In this document: positions 28,788 through 39,447 of the stretch, piece after piece | Numbering within the stretch: position 1 is the first letter of the stretch | Layout: every line of letters begins with the position of its first letter | Source: Shewanella sp. OMA3-2 | GTDB lineage: Bacteria > Pseudomonadota > Gammaproteobacteria > Enterobacterales > Shewanellaceae | Length of the DNA: 64,000 bases | Assembly: GCF_021513195.1 (NCBI RefSeq) | Contig: NZ_CP090974.1 | Location: 1,996,001 to 2,060,000 of the forward strand | Direction of reading: 5' to 3' | Notes under the pieces: model-generated | The model's database searches: none | What the model saw: the letters and a program-made list of their open reading frames with translations, nothing else | Told to the model about the DNA's origin: nothing | Program-made: the position numbers and the translations under genes

Positions 28788-29147
28788 AACAATATGCTGT
28801 TCCTATAAAGATACTCAACAATGGATGAGAGGTTAGAGTATTAAAATGCCACTAAGACCTGCAATTTGTGCAAAACCTAGCCAAATGAATGAGTAATAGT
28901 ATCTATAATTAAATTATCACTGGCAAGGTAAGTCTATAAATTGCTATGGTGAATCAAGGTAAACAATATATTCATTTTAAATCGCAGTATTTATGACAGC
29001 GAGTAGCTTTCTACATCTTCAAGGTTATCCACAGAATCTGTGGACAAGTATGTGTATGGATTAATGGTGGCTGATTAAGCTATTGTTTTTTATATTTTAT
29101 ATTACGTGGTTAAAAAGTACCTTTTACCTATTATTGATAGATATTAT
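28788..29147. other. Intergenic region with an inverted pair of DnaA-box-like sequences
   Basis: The gap between the lipoprotein gene and the pta terminator. It has no ORF worth calling. TTATCCACA at 29025-29033 equals the strong E. coli DnaA box, and TGTGGACAA at 29039-29047 is a box (TTGTCCACA) on the other strand. Together they form the palindrome TCCACAGAATCTGTGGA. There is no origin context (no dnaA, gyrB, gidA or AT-rich 13-mers recognised). Confidence 0.45.
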
Positions 29148-29176
29148 AAAGCACTGCTTACTAGCAGTGCTTTTTT
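29148..29176. terminator. Terminator downstream of pta
   Basis: 8-bp stem GCACTGCT / AGCAGTGC with loop TACT and six T on the plus strand. On the minus strand only TTTAT follows, so termination of pta by it is plausible but weaker. Confidence 0.65.
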
Positions 29177-29197
29177 GTTAGCTTAAATTATAGTTTT

Positions 29198-29227
29198 AAA
29201 ACTAAAACTAAAACTAAAACTAAAACT
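29198..29227 (+). repeat. Five tandem AAAACT hexamers
   Basis: Exact hexamer repeated five times between the pta stop and its terminator. Hexamer tracts change length by slippage; here it is non-coding. Confidence 0.9.
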
Positions 29228-29237
29228 TGGCTGTTGG

Positions 29238-31394
29238 CTAAGATTTGGCTTTAGCTTCATTTTGTGATGCTTGAATAGCCGTCAATGCGATAGTGTAAAC
29301 AATATCATCGACTAACGCGCCGCGAGACAAGTCATTTACCGGTTTACGCATGCCTTGCAACATTGGGCCAATGCTCACCAAATCTGCACTACGCTGAACT
29401 GCTTTGTAGGTTGTATTACCTGTATTTAAGTCAGGGAAAATAAATACTGTGGCCTTACCTGCGACTGGACTATTAGGAGCTTTAGACATAGCAACATTAG
29501 GCATAACCGCAGCATCATATTGTAATGGACCGTCAATAATGAGATCAGGACGTTTTTCTTTGGCAATGCGAGTCGCTTCACGTACTTTATCTACATCAGA
29601 GCCCGTGCCAGAAGTCCCTGTTGAATAACTTATCATAGCAACACGTGGCTCAATCCCAAATGCTGCAGCTGATTCAGCAGACTGAATTGCAATGTCTGCT
29701 AATTGCTCTGGGTTGGGATCAGGGTTAATTGCACAGTCACCATACACAAGCACTTGATCTGGCATCAACATAAAAAAGATAGAAGATACTAAGCTTGAAC
29801 CTGGCGCGGTTTTAATTAATTGTAATGGCGGACGGATAGTATTGGCTGTGGTGTTTATTGCTCCAGATACAATACCGTCTACTTCATTTTCAGCCAACAT
29901 CATAGTACCGAGTACCATGTTATCTTCTAGTTGTTCTCTGGCTACGACTTCGGTTAAGCCTTTATGACGACGAATGTTAAGCATAGGTTCGACATATTTT
30001 TCACGGGCGATTTCAGGGTCAATAATTTCAACCCCTTCACCCAAAACCACATCTTGTAGTGACGCAATACGTAAAATTTCTTCTCTATTACCCAATAGAA
30101 CACAGCGGGCAATACCGCGCTCGGCACAAATTGACGCAGCCTTAATGGTGCGAGGCTCTTCGCCTTCAGGCAGAACAATTTTTTTACGGGCAGCACGTGC
30201 GAGTTCTGTTAGTTTGTAACGGAAGGCTGGCGGTGATAAGCGATGTTCGCGAGTTGAATCTTGGGTGACACTTTCAATCCAGCTTTGGTCAATATGGCTG
30301 GCGACATATTCTTGTACTTTTTCAACTCGAACCGCATCATCGACAGGGACTTCATGATCAAAGCGTTGAATATTGAGCGAGGTTTGCCAGGTGTTACTGT
30401 CAATTAAAAATACCGGTAAACCTGTTTCGAAAGCTTGTTCGCACAATTTCATAATTTCAGGTTCAGGCTCATAACCACCGGTCAACAGTAACGCACCAAT
30501 TTTAACGCCATTCATTGCCGCTAAACAGGCTGAGACGATAACATCGGATCGATCACCTGAAGTGACTAACAGTGAGTTAGTTTTAATATGGGTCACCATA
30601 TTAGGAATTGAACGGGCACAAAAGGTAACACGGCGCATACGTCTAATATGCATTTCACCCGCATTGATAATTTTGGCATTTAAATGCTGTGCTAAATCTG
30701 ATGCGCGAGGCGAAATTAAATCTAAATTAAATGGCACGCTACCCAAAATGCGTAATGGGCTTTTTCCTGGTAACTGGAACATACCCGCGGTATCACCGAC
30801 TTTAACGTTGTTATGATCAAACACTTCTGACAAGTCTGGACGCGCACGCCCTTCATCATCGGTAGGAGCGCCAATTTTATTAATTATAGAGCCGATTACA
30901 CGCTTATTTTTAGCGCCGCCCCATGAGTTATAGGAAATTTCTAAGCGGTTCATTAAGCCATTTGGGGTGTCATTACCTGGTGTTGCAATGAAAATAACAT
31001 CTGCATCAAGTGCTTTGGCTATTTCATAGTTAATATCATCGGCAAATGGATGGCTGCGGGTAGGCACTAAACCTTCTACTACAATAATTTCAGTATTGGT
31101 AGCACATTCTGAGGCCCGCGCAATAATTTGTTCCATTAATACATCGATTTGCTCAGAGCGAATTAACGCTTCAGCGTGCTCCATACCAAATGGCTCTAAC
31201 GGGTTAACGGTGGGCGAGTTGCTTAAAATCGTGGTCGAGCGTTCAGGACCTTTATCGCCAGAGCGTATCTGGGCAATGGGTTTAAAAAACTGTACTTTTA
31301 CACCTTTACGTTCAAGTGCGCGCACCATACCTAAACTAAGTGATGTTAAGCCTACACCGATACCAATCGGAACAAGCATAATATTTCGAGACAT
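29238..31394 (-). CDS. pta: Phosphate acetyltransferase, long form
   Basis: Converts acetyl-CoA and phosphate to acetyl phosphate. 718 aa, the long class: an N-terminal P-loop-like AAA_26/BioD-type domain ([17 protein letters not shown]), a middle DRTGG regulatory domain, and a C-terminal PTA_PTB catalytic domain from about residue 390 ([36 protein letters not shown]). Second gene after ackA on the minus strand, about 90 bp apart, so an ackA-pta operon. Acetyl phosphate can also phosphorylate response regulators. Confidence 0.97.
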   Translation of the reverse strand: MSRNIMLVPIGIGVGLTSLSLGMVRALERKGVKVQFFKPIAQIRSGDKGPERSTTILSNSPTVNPLEPFGMEHAEALIRSEQIDVLMEQIIARASECATNTEIIVVEGLVPTRSHPFADDINYEIAKALDADVIFIATPGNDTPNGLMNRLEISYNSWGGAKNKRVIGSIINKIGAPTDDEGRARPDLSEVFDHNNVKVGDTAGMFQLPGKSPLRILGSVPFNLDLISPRASDLAQHLNAKIINAGEMHIRRMRRVTFCARSIPNMVTHIKTNSLLVTSGDRSDVIVSACLAAMNGVKIGALLLTGGYEPEPEIMKLCEQAFETGLPVFLIDSNTWQTSLNIQRFDHEVPVDDAVRVEKVQEYVASHIDQSWIESVTQDSTREHRLSPPAFRYKLTELARAARKKIVLPEGEEPRTIKAASICAERGIARCVLLGNREEILRIASLQDVVLGEGVEIIDPEIAREKYVEPMLNIRRHKGLTEVVAREQLEDNMVLGTMMLAENEVDGIVSGAINTTANTIRPPLQLIKTAPGSSLVSSIFFMLMPDQVLVYGDCAINPDPNPEQLADIAIQSAESAAAFGIEPRVAMISYSTGTSGTGSDVDKVREATRIAKEKRPDLIIDGPLQYDAAVMPNVAMSKAPNSPVAGKATVFIFPDLNTGNTTYKAVQRSADLVSIGPMLQGMRKPVNDLSRGALVDDIVYTIALTAIQASQNEAKAKS

Positions 31395-31486
31395 ATAAAC
31401 CTCAATAATTTTTAATGAATAAAGTTAAATTTTAAAGCCGAGCTTGCTTAGTTTTTTTATGTTAGCTGAGCTGGTATTAACCGAGT

Positions 31487-32719
31487 CTACTTAGCTGATA
31501 TTAACTTCACCGCATCTTCAGCAATAACCCACTCTTCATTAGTTGGGATAACCATAGCCACAGGGCTGTTTTCAGCGGTAATAATTCCGTCGTGGCCGAA
31601 ACGCGCTGCTTTGTTTTTAGTATTATCGACTTTGAAGTTAAAAATAGCTAATAAATCCAACACCTTGGCGCGAATTAGGTCTGAATTTTCACCAATGCCC
31701 CCAGTGAAAATTATTGCATCTAAACGGCCTAATGGCACGGTATATGAGGCAATATACTTGGCTAAACGGTAGCAGAAAATCTCTAATGCCAATGTCGCGC
31801 CTTTGTGACCATCTTGATAGCCTTCTTCAATGCCACGACAATCGTTAGTCAGTTCAGAAATACCCAGTAGTCCACTTTGTTTATTTAATAGGTTATTGAC
31901 TTCGGTGAGTGTGTATCCGAGTTGATTGACTAAATGAAAGATAATAGACGGATCCATATCACCACAACGCGTACCCATCACTAAACCTTCAAGTGGGGTG
32001 AGTCCCATTGAGGTATCGACACTTTTGCCGCCCTTAATAGCAGTAACCGATGCGCCATTACCTAAATGGGCAACAATAACATTGGTGTCGCTAATGTCTT
32101 TATTCAATACTTTTGCCGCTGCACGGCTGACATAGAAATGACTTGTACCGTGCATGCCATAACGGCGAATACTATGCTCACGATATAATTTATATGGCAG
32201 GGCATAAATATAGGCTTTTTCAGGCATTGACTGATGAAATGCTGTATCAAACACCGCCACTTGAGGCAATGTCGGAAATGAAGCTATCGCCGCTCGAATA
32301 CCAATTAAATGGGCTGGATTATGAAGCGGGGCAAGTGATGCGCAATCTTCAATACCTTGGATGACATCGGGAGTAATAATCACTGAGCGGGTGAACTTTT
32401 CGCCACCATGGACAATGCGGTGACCAATCGCTTTAATTTGCGCAGCTAGCGCTGGCTGATCTGCAAGTATGATTCTTACAATATACTCAACGGCTTCTCT
32501 ATGAGCTGTGAAAGCACCTAACTTGGCTTCATGTTTACCACCGTTGGCTTGCCATTTTATACGGGAATTATCAAGGCCAAAGCATTCAGCTAAACCTGAA
32601 ATATGCTCTTCACCTGATTGAGCGCCAATAATGGCGAACTTTAACGAAGAACTGCCGCAGTTTAAAACTAATACTAAATTATCTGACACTAAATTATCTG
32701 ACACTAAATTATCTGACAT
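31487..32719 (-). CDS. ackA: Acetate kinase with a repeated N-terminus
   Basis: Makes ATP and acetate from acetyl phosphate. 410 aa, about ten longer than usual. Motifs: [54 protein letters not shown] and FTGGIGENS. The extra length comes from three copies of the five residues SDNLV ahead of the normal start of homology, encoded by 15-bp repeats. The ATG at 32719 has AAGG upstream. First gene of ackA-pta, divergent from yfbV as in many enteric relatives. Confidence 0.97.
   Translation of the reverse strand: MSDNLVSDNLVSDNLVLVLNCGSSSLKFAIIGAQSGEEHISGLAECFGLDNSRIKWQANGGKHEAKLGAFTAHREAVEYIVRIILADQPALAAQIKAIGHRIVHGGEKFTRSVIITPDVIQGIEDCASLAPLHNPAHLIGIRAAIASFPTLPQVAVFDTAFHQSMPEKAYIYALPYKLYREHSIRRYGMHGTSHFYVSRAAAKVLNKDISDTNVIVAHLGNGASVTAIKGGKSVDTSMGLTPLEGLVMGTRCGDMDPSIIFHLVNQLGYTLTEVNNLLNKQSGLLGISELTNDCRGIEEGYQDGHKGATLALEIFCYRLAKYIASYTVPLGRLDAIIFTGGIGENSDLIRAKVLDLLAIFNFKVDNTKNKAARFGHDGIITAENSPVAMVIPTNEEWVIAEDAVKLISAK
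32673..32717 (-). repeat. Three tandem 15-bp repeats inside the ackA start
   Basis: ACTAAATTATCTGAC repeated three times exactly on the plus strand. On the minus strand it encodes the SDNLV repeats. The unit is a multiple of three, so copy-number change would keep the reading frame. Confidence 0.92.
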
Positions 32720-32887
32720 AATTAGACCTTGTAAATTTAAAAATAAATCGCTTTAAAGTACCGCACACATTTAAGCCATGCAGTGCTTATAATTTGTTTT
32801 AGCCAGTATTTTAGGCTGTTAATTTTGGGACATTCAGACTCAATATGCTATTGTTTAGTTATGTTCCATGATGTTAGGTAATTCTCT

Positions 32888-33331
32888 TTGGTACTGAATG
32901 TTGTCACGTTAATTCGCGACGGTAAAAAATACATGTCTACTTGGCCTATGGTGCGCCAATTGGGCTTTTATTTTCCTGAATATCGTATAGTTAAAGCGAC
33001 CCAAATTGCTTTTTGGGCAATGCCTGTTATTGCCTTATTTTCTGCTTTTAGCCAAATTTATGTTCTAGGTTGGGAGCATTTGCCCCAAACTTTGGCGATG
33101 ACCTTGTTTATTATCAGCTTACCTATTCAAGGCTTGCTCTGGCTTGGTTGGCGAGCACGTCATCCACTCCCCTTAAGTTTGTTTGATTGGAGCCATCAGC
33201 TCAGTCAAAGACTCAATCAAATGGGCGTAAATTGCCAGCCTTTAGGCGCTAAAGCATGTTACTTAGATTTTGCTAATTTACTTAATATTGCCTTTAACCG
33301 ACTCGATAAACATTACTGGGAAGAACTATAA
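32888..33331 (+). CDS. yfbV: UPF0208 membrane protein YfbV
   Basis: 147 aa with two hydrophobic segments (IAFWAMPVIALFSAFSQIYVLG and LAMTLFIISLPIQGLLWLG), inner membrane. The DGKKYMSTWP start region, the PIQGLLWLGWRARHPLPL loop and the cytoplasmic C-terminus match the YfbV/UPF0208 family. E. coli YfbV helps insulate the Ter macrodomain from MatP. TTG 32888 has AGG 8 bases upstream; CTG at 32894 is an alternative. Divergent from ackA; its E. coli position beside ackA is the same. Confidence 0.88.
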   Translation: MVLNVVTLIRDGKKYMSTWPMVRQLGFYFPEYRIVKATQIAFWAMPVIALFSAFSQIYVLGWEHLPQTLAMTLFIISLPIQGLLWLGWRARHPLPLSLFDWSHQLSQRLNQMGVNCQPLGAKACYLDFANLLNIAFNRLDKHYWEEL

Positions 33332-33372
33332 GCCATATTGGCATAAGATTATGTAACCATCTTAAACATGAG

Positions 33373-34110
33373 TTAAAAAATCGCTTCAATACCACGGTCG
33401 GTGAAAACTCGTTTAATGGATAACATGGTTTGCTCACTAGGTGGTGATAAATTGGCAAGAGATGATACTTCTCCATAGGCTTGCCATTTATGTTCACCTA
33501 GTTGGTGAAATGGCAATAACTCTACCTTTTCTACATTGCTCATAGGCTTGATAAACTCAGCCAGCTTAATAGCCGATTCAATATCATCCGTAAAACCATT
33601 GACTACCACATAACGTATCCAGGTTTTTTGCCCTCGTGTTGCCAGGTACTGAGCAAATTGCAATGTGCGTTGATTACTGACCTTGGTCAGTAAAATGTGA
33701 GTCGGGTCGTCCATATGCTTAATATCAAGCAACACTAAATCAGTGTTATCGAGTAATTCATTGATTACAGGGTCGTACTTTCTGACAAAACCATTAGTAT
33801 CAAGACAAGTATGAATGTCTTTGTCCTTACAGGCTTTGAATAGCTCGGCAACAAATGCAGCCTGTAATATTGCTTCACCGCCGCTAGCTGTCACGCCACC
33901 ACCACTGGCTTCTAAAAAGGGGCGGTAAGTAATAATTTGCGACATTAGCTCATTTACAGTAACGTCTTTACCAGCCTCTAAGTCCCAAGTATCACGGTTA
34001 TGGCAATATTGGCAGCGCATTAAGCAGCCTTGCATAAAAGCAATATAGCGAATACCGGGACCGTCAACAGTGCCAAAGGATTCGATGGAGTGAATGCGTC
34101 CTGTTGCCAT
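33373..34110 (-). CDS. pflA: Pyruvate formate-lyase activating enzyme
   Basis: 245 aa radical-SAM enzyme. CxxxCxxC [4Fe-4S] motif at Cys29, 33 and 36 ([13 protein letters not shown]), [10 protein letters not shown] near 70-79 for SAM binding, and LLDIKHMD. It installs the glycyl radical on PflB under anaerobic conditions. Located 87 bp downstream of pflB with a terminator-like hairpin between them, so its level may be set separately by read-through or its own promoter. Confidence 0.96.
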   Translation of the reverse strand: MATGRIHSIESFGTVDGPGIRYIAFMQGCLMRCQYCHNRDTWDLEAGKDVTVNELMSQIITYRPFLEASGGGVTASGGEAILQAAFVAELFKACKDKDIHTCLDTNGFVRKYDPVINELLDNTDLVLLDIKHMDDPTHILLTKVSNQRTLQFAQYLATRGQKTWIRYVVVNGFTDDIESAIKLAEFIKPMSNVEKVELLPFHQLGEHKWQAYGEVSSLANLSPPSEQTMLSIKRVFTDRGIEAIF

Positions 34111-34152
34111 TTGATACTCTTTATCAATGATAGTAATGAACTAATATTCAAT

Positions 34153-34182
34153 AAAAAAGCTGTATCGAATATTCGACACAGC
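34153..34182 (-). terminator. Terminator or attenuator between pflB and pflA
   Basis: On the minus strand GCTGTGTCGAAT / ATTCGATACAGC forms a 12-bp stem with one mismatch, followed by TTTTTTAT. It would reduce pflA transcription relative to pflB. Confidence 0.75.
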
Positions 34183-34197
34183 CAATTTTAGCAGAGT

Positions 34198-36480
34198 TTA
34201 TAAACCTTTAGTGAAGGTTCTGGTGATCACGTCTTGTTGCTGCTCAGTGGTCAGTGCGTTAAAACGAACTGCGTAACCAGATACTCGAATGGTGAGCTGT
34301 GGATACTTGTCTGGATTAATAATCGCATCTTCAAGCATTTCACGATTCATCACATTGACGTTCAAGTGTTGCCCCCCTTGTTGATGGTCGTTGTGCATGA
34401 AGTAGCCATCCATCAATGCCGCTAAGTTGTTACGACGAGCAGCATCTTCTTTACCGAGTGCATTTGGCACAATAGAGAAGGTATAGGAAATACCGTCTTG
34501 AGCATGCTCAAATGGCAGTTTACCTACGGAGGTTAATGACGCAATCGCGCCATTTTCATCACGGCCATGCATAGGGTTTGCACCTGGAGCAAAAGGCGCA
34601 CCAGAGCGGCGACCGTCAGGGGTGTTACCGGTTTTCTTACCATAAACCACGTTAGAAGTGATGGTTAAGATTGACTGTGTTGGAATTGCGTTACGATACA
34701 TCTTTTTATCGCGAATTTTCGCCATAAAACGCTCGACTAAGTCACAGGCAATATCATCAACGCGTGCATCATTATTACCAAATTTTGGATAATCACCTTC
34801 GATATTAAAATCAATGGCAATACCATTTTCATCACGAACCGGTTTTACTTTGGCAAATTTAATTGCTGATAGTGAATCCGCTGCAATCGATAAACCGGCA
34901 ATGCCGCATGCCATGGTACGACGTACATCACGGTCGTGTAATGCCATCAACGATGCTTCGTATGAGTACTTGTCGTGCATAAAGTGAATGCTATTAAGTG
35001 CAGTGACATATTGGGTGGCTAACCAATCCATTTGCTTGTCTAAGCGACTCATCACATCATCAAAATCAAGCACTGCATCTGTAATCGCTGCGGTTTTTGG
35101 GGCAATTTGTTTCTTCAGTTTTTCATCAACGCCACCATTGATAGCGTAAAGCATGGTTTTGGCTAGATTTGCCCGTGCACCGAAAAACTGCATGTGTTTG
35201 CCGACAATCATAGGGCTAACGCAACAGGCAATTGCATAGTCGTCAGATTGGAAATCTGGACGCATTAGGTCATCATTCTCATACTGAATTGAGCTAGTAT
35301 CGATAGTGACTTTGGCACAATAGCGTTTAAAGCCTTGTGGTAACTTAGTTGACCACAATACCGTGATATTGGGTTCAGGGCTTGGGCCCATGTTGTATAA
35401 GGTGTGTAAGAAGCGGAAACTTGATTTAGTCACCAAGGTACGACCGTCTACACCCATACCGGCGATAGATTCTGTTGCCCAAATAGGGTCGCCAGAGAAT
35501 AACTCATCGTATTCAGGTGTACGTAGGAAGCGAACCATACGGAGTTTCATGACAAAATGGTCAACCATTTCCTGAGCTTGTTGTTCAGTAATGATGCCGT
35601 TTTTAATATCTCGTTCAATAAAGATGTCTAAAAATGATGAGGTACGGCCTAAAGACATGGCCGCGCCATTTTGACTTTTAACTGCGGCTAAATAACCAAA
35701 GTAAGTCCATTGAATCGCTTCTTTGGCTGAAGTAGCCGGTACTGAAATGTCACAACCGTACTTAGCAGCCATTACTTTCATTTGAGTCAGGGCGCGATAT
35801 TGCTCAGAAATTTCTTCACGAAGTTGGATCACATTGTTTAAGTCTTCACCCGCTTCCATTTGAGCTTGTAAAGAAGTGAACTGAGCAAGTTTGTCGTGCA
35901 TTAAATAGTCGATACCGTATAAGGCAATACGACGATAATCACCAATAATACGGCCACGACCATAAGCATCAGGTAAGCCTGTTAATATCCCCGATTTACG
36001 ACACGCCATAATTTCAGGAGTGTAAACATCAAATACACCTTGGTTATGGGTTTTACGTAGCTCAGAATAAATGTAGTTCACATCACTGTCTAATTCACGG
36101 TTGTAAGCTTTACACGAGCCTTCAACCATGCGAATGCCACCATTAGGTAACATGGCACGTTTTAGTGGTGCATCTGTCTGTAAACCAACAATGGTTTCAA
36201 GTTCTTGATCAATATAACCCGCATCGTGGGATGTGATAGTTGACACCATTTTTGTGTCAAAATCGATTGGCGCGTGAGTAGTGTTTTCTTGTTTGATGCC
36301 TTCCATCACTTTATCCCACAAAGATAAAGTCGCATCTGTGGCATCGGCTAGAAAGGATTCGTCACCTTCATAAGGTGTGTAGTTATGTTGAATAAAATCT
36401 CGAACGTTGACTTGTGTTTTCCAGTCACCTGCGACAAAGTTATTCCAAGCATTTGCAAAAACCGTTGTTTTATCAGTCAT
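34198..36480 (-). CDS. pflB: Formate C-acetyltransferase (pyruvate formate-lyase)
   Basis: Splits pyruvate with CoA into acetyl-CoA and formate without oxygen. 760 aa, the same length as E. coli PflB. The catalytic cysteine pair is in [10 protein letters not shown]. The glycyl-radical loop [13 protein letters not shown] near the C-terminus has the radical Gly at about 735. It works with PflA (next gene), FocA (divergent) and Pta-AckA. The ~600-bp upstream region carries a possible FNR-type site. High confidence. Confidence 0.98.
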   Translation of the reverse strand: MTDKTTVFANAWNNFVAGDWKTQVNVRDFIQHNYTPYEGDESFLADATDATLSLWDKVMEGIKQENTTHAPIDFDTKMVSTITSHDAGYIDQELETIVGLQTDAPLKRAMLPNGGIRMVEGSCKAYNRELDSDVNYIYSELRKTHNQGVFDVYTPEIMACRKSGILTGLPDAYGRGRIIGDYRRIALYGIDYLMHDKLAQFTSLQAQMEAGEDLNNVIQLREEISEQYRALTQMKVMAAKYGCDISVPATSAKEAIQWTYFGYLAAVKSQNGAAMSLGRTSSFLDIFIERDIKNGIITEQQAQEMVDHFVMKLRMVRFLRTPEYDELFSGDPIWATESIAGMGVDGRTLVTKSSFRFLHTLYNMGPSPEPNITVLWSTKLPQGFKRYCAKVTIDTSSIQYENDDLMRPDFQSDDYAIACCVSPMIVGKHMQFFGARANLAKTMLYAINGGVDEKLKKQIAPKTAAITDAVLDFDDVMSRLDKQMDWLATQYVTALNSIHFMHDKYSYEASLMALHDRDVRRTMACGIAGLSIAADSLSAIKFAKVKPVRDENGIAIDFNIEGDYPKFGNNDARVDDIACDLVERFMAKIRDKKMYRNAIPTQSILTITSNVVYGKKTGNTPDGRRSGAPFAPGANPMHGRDENGAIASLTSVGKLPFEHAQDGISYTFSIVPNALGKEDAARRNNLAALMDGYFMHNDHQQGGQHLNVNVMNREMLEDAIINPDKYPQLTIRVSGYAVRFNALTTEQQQDVITRTFTKGL

Positions 36481-36740
36481 GTCATGTCTACCTTTAAACT
36501 AATGAATCGATATACTGTTATGCAATTTTGCGGCTTTACATCAGTCATATTACCTTTGCTAACAGGTGATGAAATTCTTTTCAGGCTACTGTTTTTTATA
36601 AGGCGACCTGAATAATCTTGCCTTTTTATCACATCAACTCTACAGGACGAGTCTCTCTAGATGATTGATTACTGACTACTGACTTTATCAATACCATTGA
36701 TGTGTTATTTATCTGAATAATTGGTAAGACCAATTTACCT

Positions 36741-36754
36741 TTGAATGGTATCAC
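36741..36754 (+). promoter_or_regulatory. Possible FNR/EtrA site upstream of pflB
   Basis: TTGAA-TGGT-ATCAC matches the FNR consensus TTGAT-N4-ATCAA at eight of ten positions. It lies about 260 bp upstream of pflB, a gene normally induced by FNR and ArcA. Position and motif only. Confidence 0.35.
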
Positions 36755-36802
36755 AGCATTTTAGTAATGCTATCTATTGGCTATGAATTTATGAAACCTT
36801 TA

Positions 36803-36834
36803 GTTGAAACTGTTAGCTAGCTAACAGTTTCAAC
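36803..36834. repeat. Perfect 32-bp palindrome between pflB and focA
   Basis: GTTGAAACTGTTAGCT followed immediately by its reverse complement with no loop. No T run follows on the plus strand and only a weak A/T stretch on the other, so it is not a typical terminator. Could be a large operator or a cruciform-prone site. The remaining ~600 bp between the divergent pflB and focA holds one 68-codon open frame that I do not believe is a gene. Confidence 0.85.
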
Positions 36835-37081
36835 ATTGTGGTTGGCGACTTTATTGGGTTTTTATTAGTATTCTGTTTGTTGCGAGCACAACAGCTTTGG
36901 TTGAAAAGCGTATTTAAGCCATTTTTTAGCTTAATATTGATTATCGAAAAGGTAGGTTGTATTTGGTCTTACCATGTGGATTTTGCTTGTGTGAATATCA
37001 TAGGCAATAGCGCAAAGAACTATAAGTCATTACTTAAGGGATAACTTATGGCTTACATAATACTGTTGTTGAGAGTCATAA

Positions 37082-38008
37082 ATGAAACCTGAAACTACTT
37101 CAAGCACTTTGATGGCCAATCAAGATAGCGTGATTAACGCCGAAACATCCTTGTCTATTGCTGACAGCTATGGCATGCAAAAAGTCCAAAAGTCATCCTG
37201 GCAATCGTTCATTCTGGCGATATTTTCAGGAATGTTTATTGCAATCGCTTTCGTGTTTTATATTTCGGTTACCACAGGAAGTGAACTTGGTTGGGGGATG
37301 ACACGCTTTATGGGCGGTATCGCGTTTAGTTTAGGCTTAATGTTAGTTATTGCCGCAGGGGGAGAGTTATTTACCAGCACTGTATTAACTAGCGTTGCTT
37401 GGGTAAATAAACAGATCACCATGAAGCAACAGTTACAATGCTGGGCACGAGTATATTTAGGCAACATGCTTGGCGCATTGTTGATGGTGCTGTTAATTAT
37501 GTTAGGGCGCTTATTTGAGCTTGCTGATAATCAATGGGGCTTATCGGCACTGAACATTGCCCAGCACAAATTGCATCACACTTGGTTGCAAGCATTTGTA
37601 TTAGGCATTTTATGTAATGTCCTGGTGTGTTTAGGTATTTGGATGACGTTTGCCACCAAAGACTTATTAACTAAATGTTTGTTAGTGATATTGCCTGTTG
37701 CCATGTTTGTTGCCGCAGGTTTTGAACACTGTATTGCTAACTTATTTATGCTGCCTTTTGGTATTGCAGTACAAAACTTTGCCCCAGATAGCTTTTTTAT
37801 GGGATTAGAAATTAGCAGAGATCAATTTAGCGACATTAACTTAACCAATGCTATTTTTAATAATTTAATACCGGTGACGTTAGGTAATATTGTTGGCGGG
37901 GCGGTCGCAATTGGTTTAGGTTACTGGTTGGTTGAAAACGGCAGTTTTTCAGCAATGACCTCAACTGACAGCCTAAGTAAACCTGCGATAGAAACAGAAG
38001 TGGATTAG
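37082..38008 (+). CDS. focA: Formate/nitrite transporter FocA
   Basis: 308 aa with six membrane segments, the FNT pentameric channel family. An N-terminal cytoplasmic tail of ~40 residues is longer than in E. coli. Landmarks: SGMFIAIAFVFY, FMGGIAFSLGLMLVIAAGGELFTS (the omega-loop region), and FEHCIANLFMLPFGI with the pore His. It exports formate made by PflB and re-imports it at low pH. Unlike E. coli, where focA precedes pflB in one operon, here it is divergent from pflB. Confidence 0.94.
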   Translation: MKPETTSSTLMANQDSVINAETSLSIADSYGMQKVQKSSWQSFILAIFSGMFIAIAFVFYISVTTGSELGWGMTRFMGGIAFSLGLMLVIAAGGELFTSTVLTSVAWVNKQITMKQQLQCWARVYLGNMLGALLMVLLIMLGRLFELADNQWGLSALNIAQHKLHHTWLQAFVLGILCNVLVCLGIWMTFATKDLLTKCLLVILPVAMFVAAGFEHCIANLFMLPFGIAVQNFAPDSFFMGLEISRDQFSDINLTNAIFNNLIPVTLGNIVGGAVAIGLGYWLVENGSFSAMTSTDSLSKPAIETEVD

Positions 38009-38119
38009 TGGCTAGCTTACAATGCTGGGTACTAAACTCTTAAAAAGTGTATTCCTCGCTGATTAGAAGCTTTATGACATGTGTTATTGGATTTTCTATG
38101 GGCATTGTTCGGAAAACAA

Positions 38120-38340
38120 AAAGCCTAGCATAAGCTAGGGTCTGTTGATCTTTGCTGGTTGAATTTTGTTCGAGTTAACAACGTTTTTAGCCGAACCCTT
38201 CGGGCAGCGTTTGTTGGTCATGTTTACTGCGTTATCGACTTTTTATGTAGAATAACGACATCACAAAGCCTCTGCCTTGTACAAATGATCAACAAATCGC
38301 TGCCAAAACAACCTTGAAAGATCAACAGACCCTAGGCTTT
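38120..38340. terminator. focA terminator split by a MITE-like insertion
   Basis: The left arm AAAGCCTAGC (38120-38129), loop ATAA and the first bases of the right arm GCTAG (38134-38138) are separated from CTAGGCTTT (38332-38340) by the inserted element. Removing the insert and one CTAG restores the hairpin AAAGCCTAGC-ATAA-GCTAGGCTTT. Part of the stem can still form without the T run. Confidence 0.75.
38139..38331. mobile_element. MITE-like element, about 193 bp, CTAG target duplication
   Basis: Terminal inverted repeats GGTCTGTTGATCTTT and AAAGATCAACAGACC, flanked on both sides by CTAG (38135-38138 and 38332-38335). It has no coding capacity. A 4-bp YTAR-type duplication is characteristic of the IS5 group, so an IS5-family parent is likely, but none is in the window. 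A truncated copy of its right half is at 40942-41034. Confidence 0.82.
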
Positions 38341-38385
38341 CAGTTAACTATCAAATCATTATTAGAACTGTCTGATGATAATCAA

Positions 38386-39351
38386 TTACTGTACGTTTTC
38401 GCTTTCGCCAAATTCACCAGCAAATAACACAGATGATAAGTAACGCTCTGCCGCTGACGGTAAAATCACCACTATGGTTTTACCAGCAAACTCAGGTAAT
38501 GCAGCAATACGATTAGCCGCTACAACAGCTGCGCCAGAAGAAATACCGACTAGAATACCTTCTTCTTTCATCAAGCGTAGTGACATTTCGATAGCATCAT
38601 CATTACTCACCGCTTCAACACGGTCAACAACTGATAAATCTAAGTTATCTGGAATGAAACCAGCACCGATACCTTGAATTTTATGTGGACCAGGCTGAAT
38701 TGGTTGGCCTGCTTTTGCTTGAGCAATAACAGGTGAGTCTACCGGCTCAACCGCAACAGAAATCACTTCTTTGCCCTGCGCTTTTAAGAAACGGCTAGTC
38801 CCTGTGATTGTACCGCCAGTACCCACACCAGCAACAAATACATCTACTTGGCCATCAGTATCATTCCAAATTTCTGGACCGGTAGTTTTCTCATGAATTT
38901 CAGGGTTAGCAGGGTTGCTAAATTGACCTAAAACCAAATATTTAGACGGGTCTGATAAACGAATTTCTTCTGCTTTATCAATAGCGCCTTTCATGCCTTT
39001 AGCACCTTCTGTTAAGACCACTTTAGCACCAAGTGCTTTTAACAATTTACGGCGCTCAAGACTCATGGTATTGGGCATAGTCAGGGTTAACTTATAACCA
39101 CGAGCTGCAGCAACATAAGCAAGTGCGATACCTGTGTTACCTGAAGTAGGTTCGACTAATTCGATATCTTTAGTTAAGGTGCCTTTCTTTTCAGCATCCC
39201 ATATCATATTCGCACCGATACGACATTTAACACTAAAGCTTGGGTTACGGGCTTCGATTTTAGCTAATACGTTACCGTTGCTGACGCGGTTTAAGCGAAC
39301 GAGTGGAGTATTACCTAAAGTATATGAATTATCTTCGAAAATTTTGCTCAT
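38386..39351 (-). CDS. cysK: Cysteine synthase A (O-acetylserine sulfhydrylase)
   Basis: 322 aa PLP enzyme making cysteine from O-acetylserine and sulfide. The ATG at 39351 has GGAG upstream and begins [22 protein letters not shown]; the frame is open a further eight codons. The PLP Lys is near 42 ([11 protein letters not shown]), the substrate loop is [11 protein letters not shown], and [10 protein letters not shown] binds the cofactor phosphate. The C-terminal serine SSGAA is present. CysK rather than CysM by length and loop. cysZ, a sulfate-uptake gene, lies 4.3 kb away on the same strand. Confidence 0.96.
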   Translation of the reverse strand: MSKIFEDNSYTLGNTPLVRLNRVSNGNVLAKIEARNPSFSVKCRIGANMIWDAEKKGTLTKDIELVEPTSGNTGIALAYVAAARGYKLTLTMPNTMSLERRKLLKALGAKVVLTEGAKGMKGAIDKAEEIRLSDPSKYLVLGQFSNPANPEIHEKTTGPEIWNDTDGQVDVFVAGVGTGGTITGTSRFLKAQGKEVISVAVEPVDSPVIAQAKAGQPIQPGPHKIQGIGAGFIPDNLDLSVVDRVEAVSNDDAIEMSLRLMKEEGILVGISSGAAVVAANRIAALPEFAGKTIVVILPSAAERYLSSVLFAGEFGESENVQ

Positions 39352-39426
39352 GAATGTGTACTCCTTTTTTGGCATTATCTAATCATAAACTGCAATAGAT
39401 AATTTAGAAGTGAATATTTGTTATTC

Positions 39427-39447
39427 TTTATTCCTTTTGGTTATAAA
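39427..39447 (-). promoter_or_regulatory. Possible CysB site upstream of cysK
   Basis: TTTATTCC-TTTT-GGTTATAAA resembles the loosely defined CysB half-sites (TTATTCC, ATAAC), about 80-95 bp upstream of cysK. Weak motif. I see nothing else in the ~380-bp gap before the condensing-enzyme gene. Confidence 0.3.

Noticed and set aside
36838-37044. 68-codon open frame between pflB and focA
   Set aside because: Hydrophobic by chance in T-rich DNA; no ribosome-binding site, starts at a GTG next to the palindrome and matches nothing recognisable.
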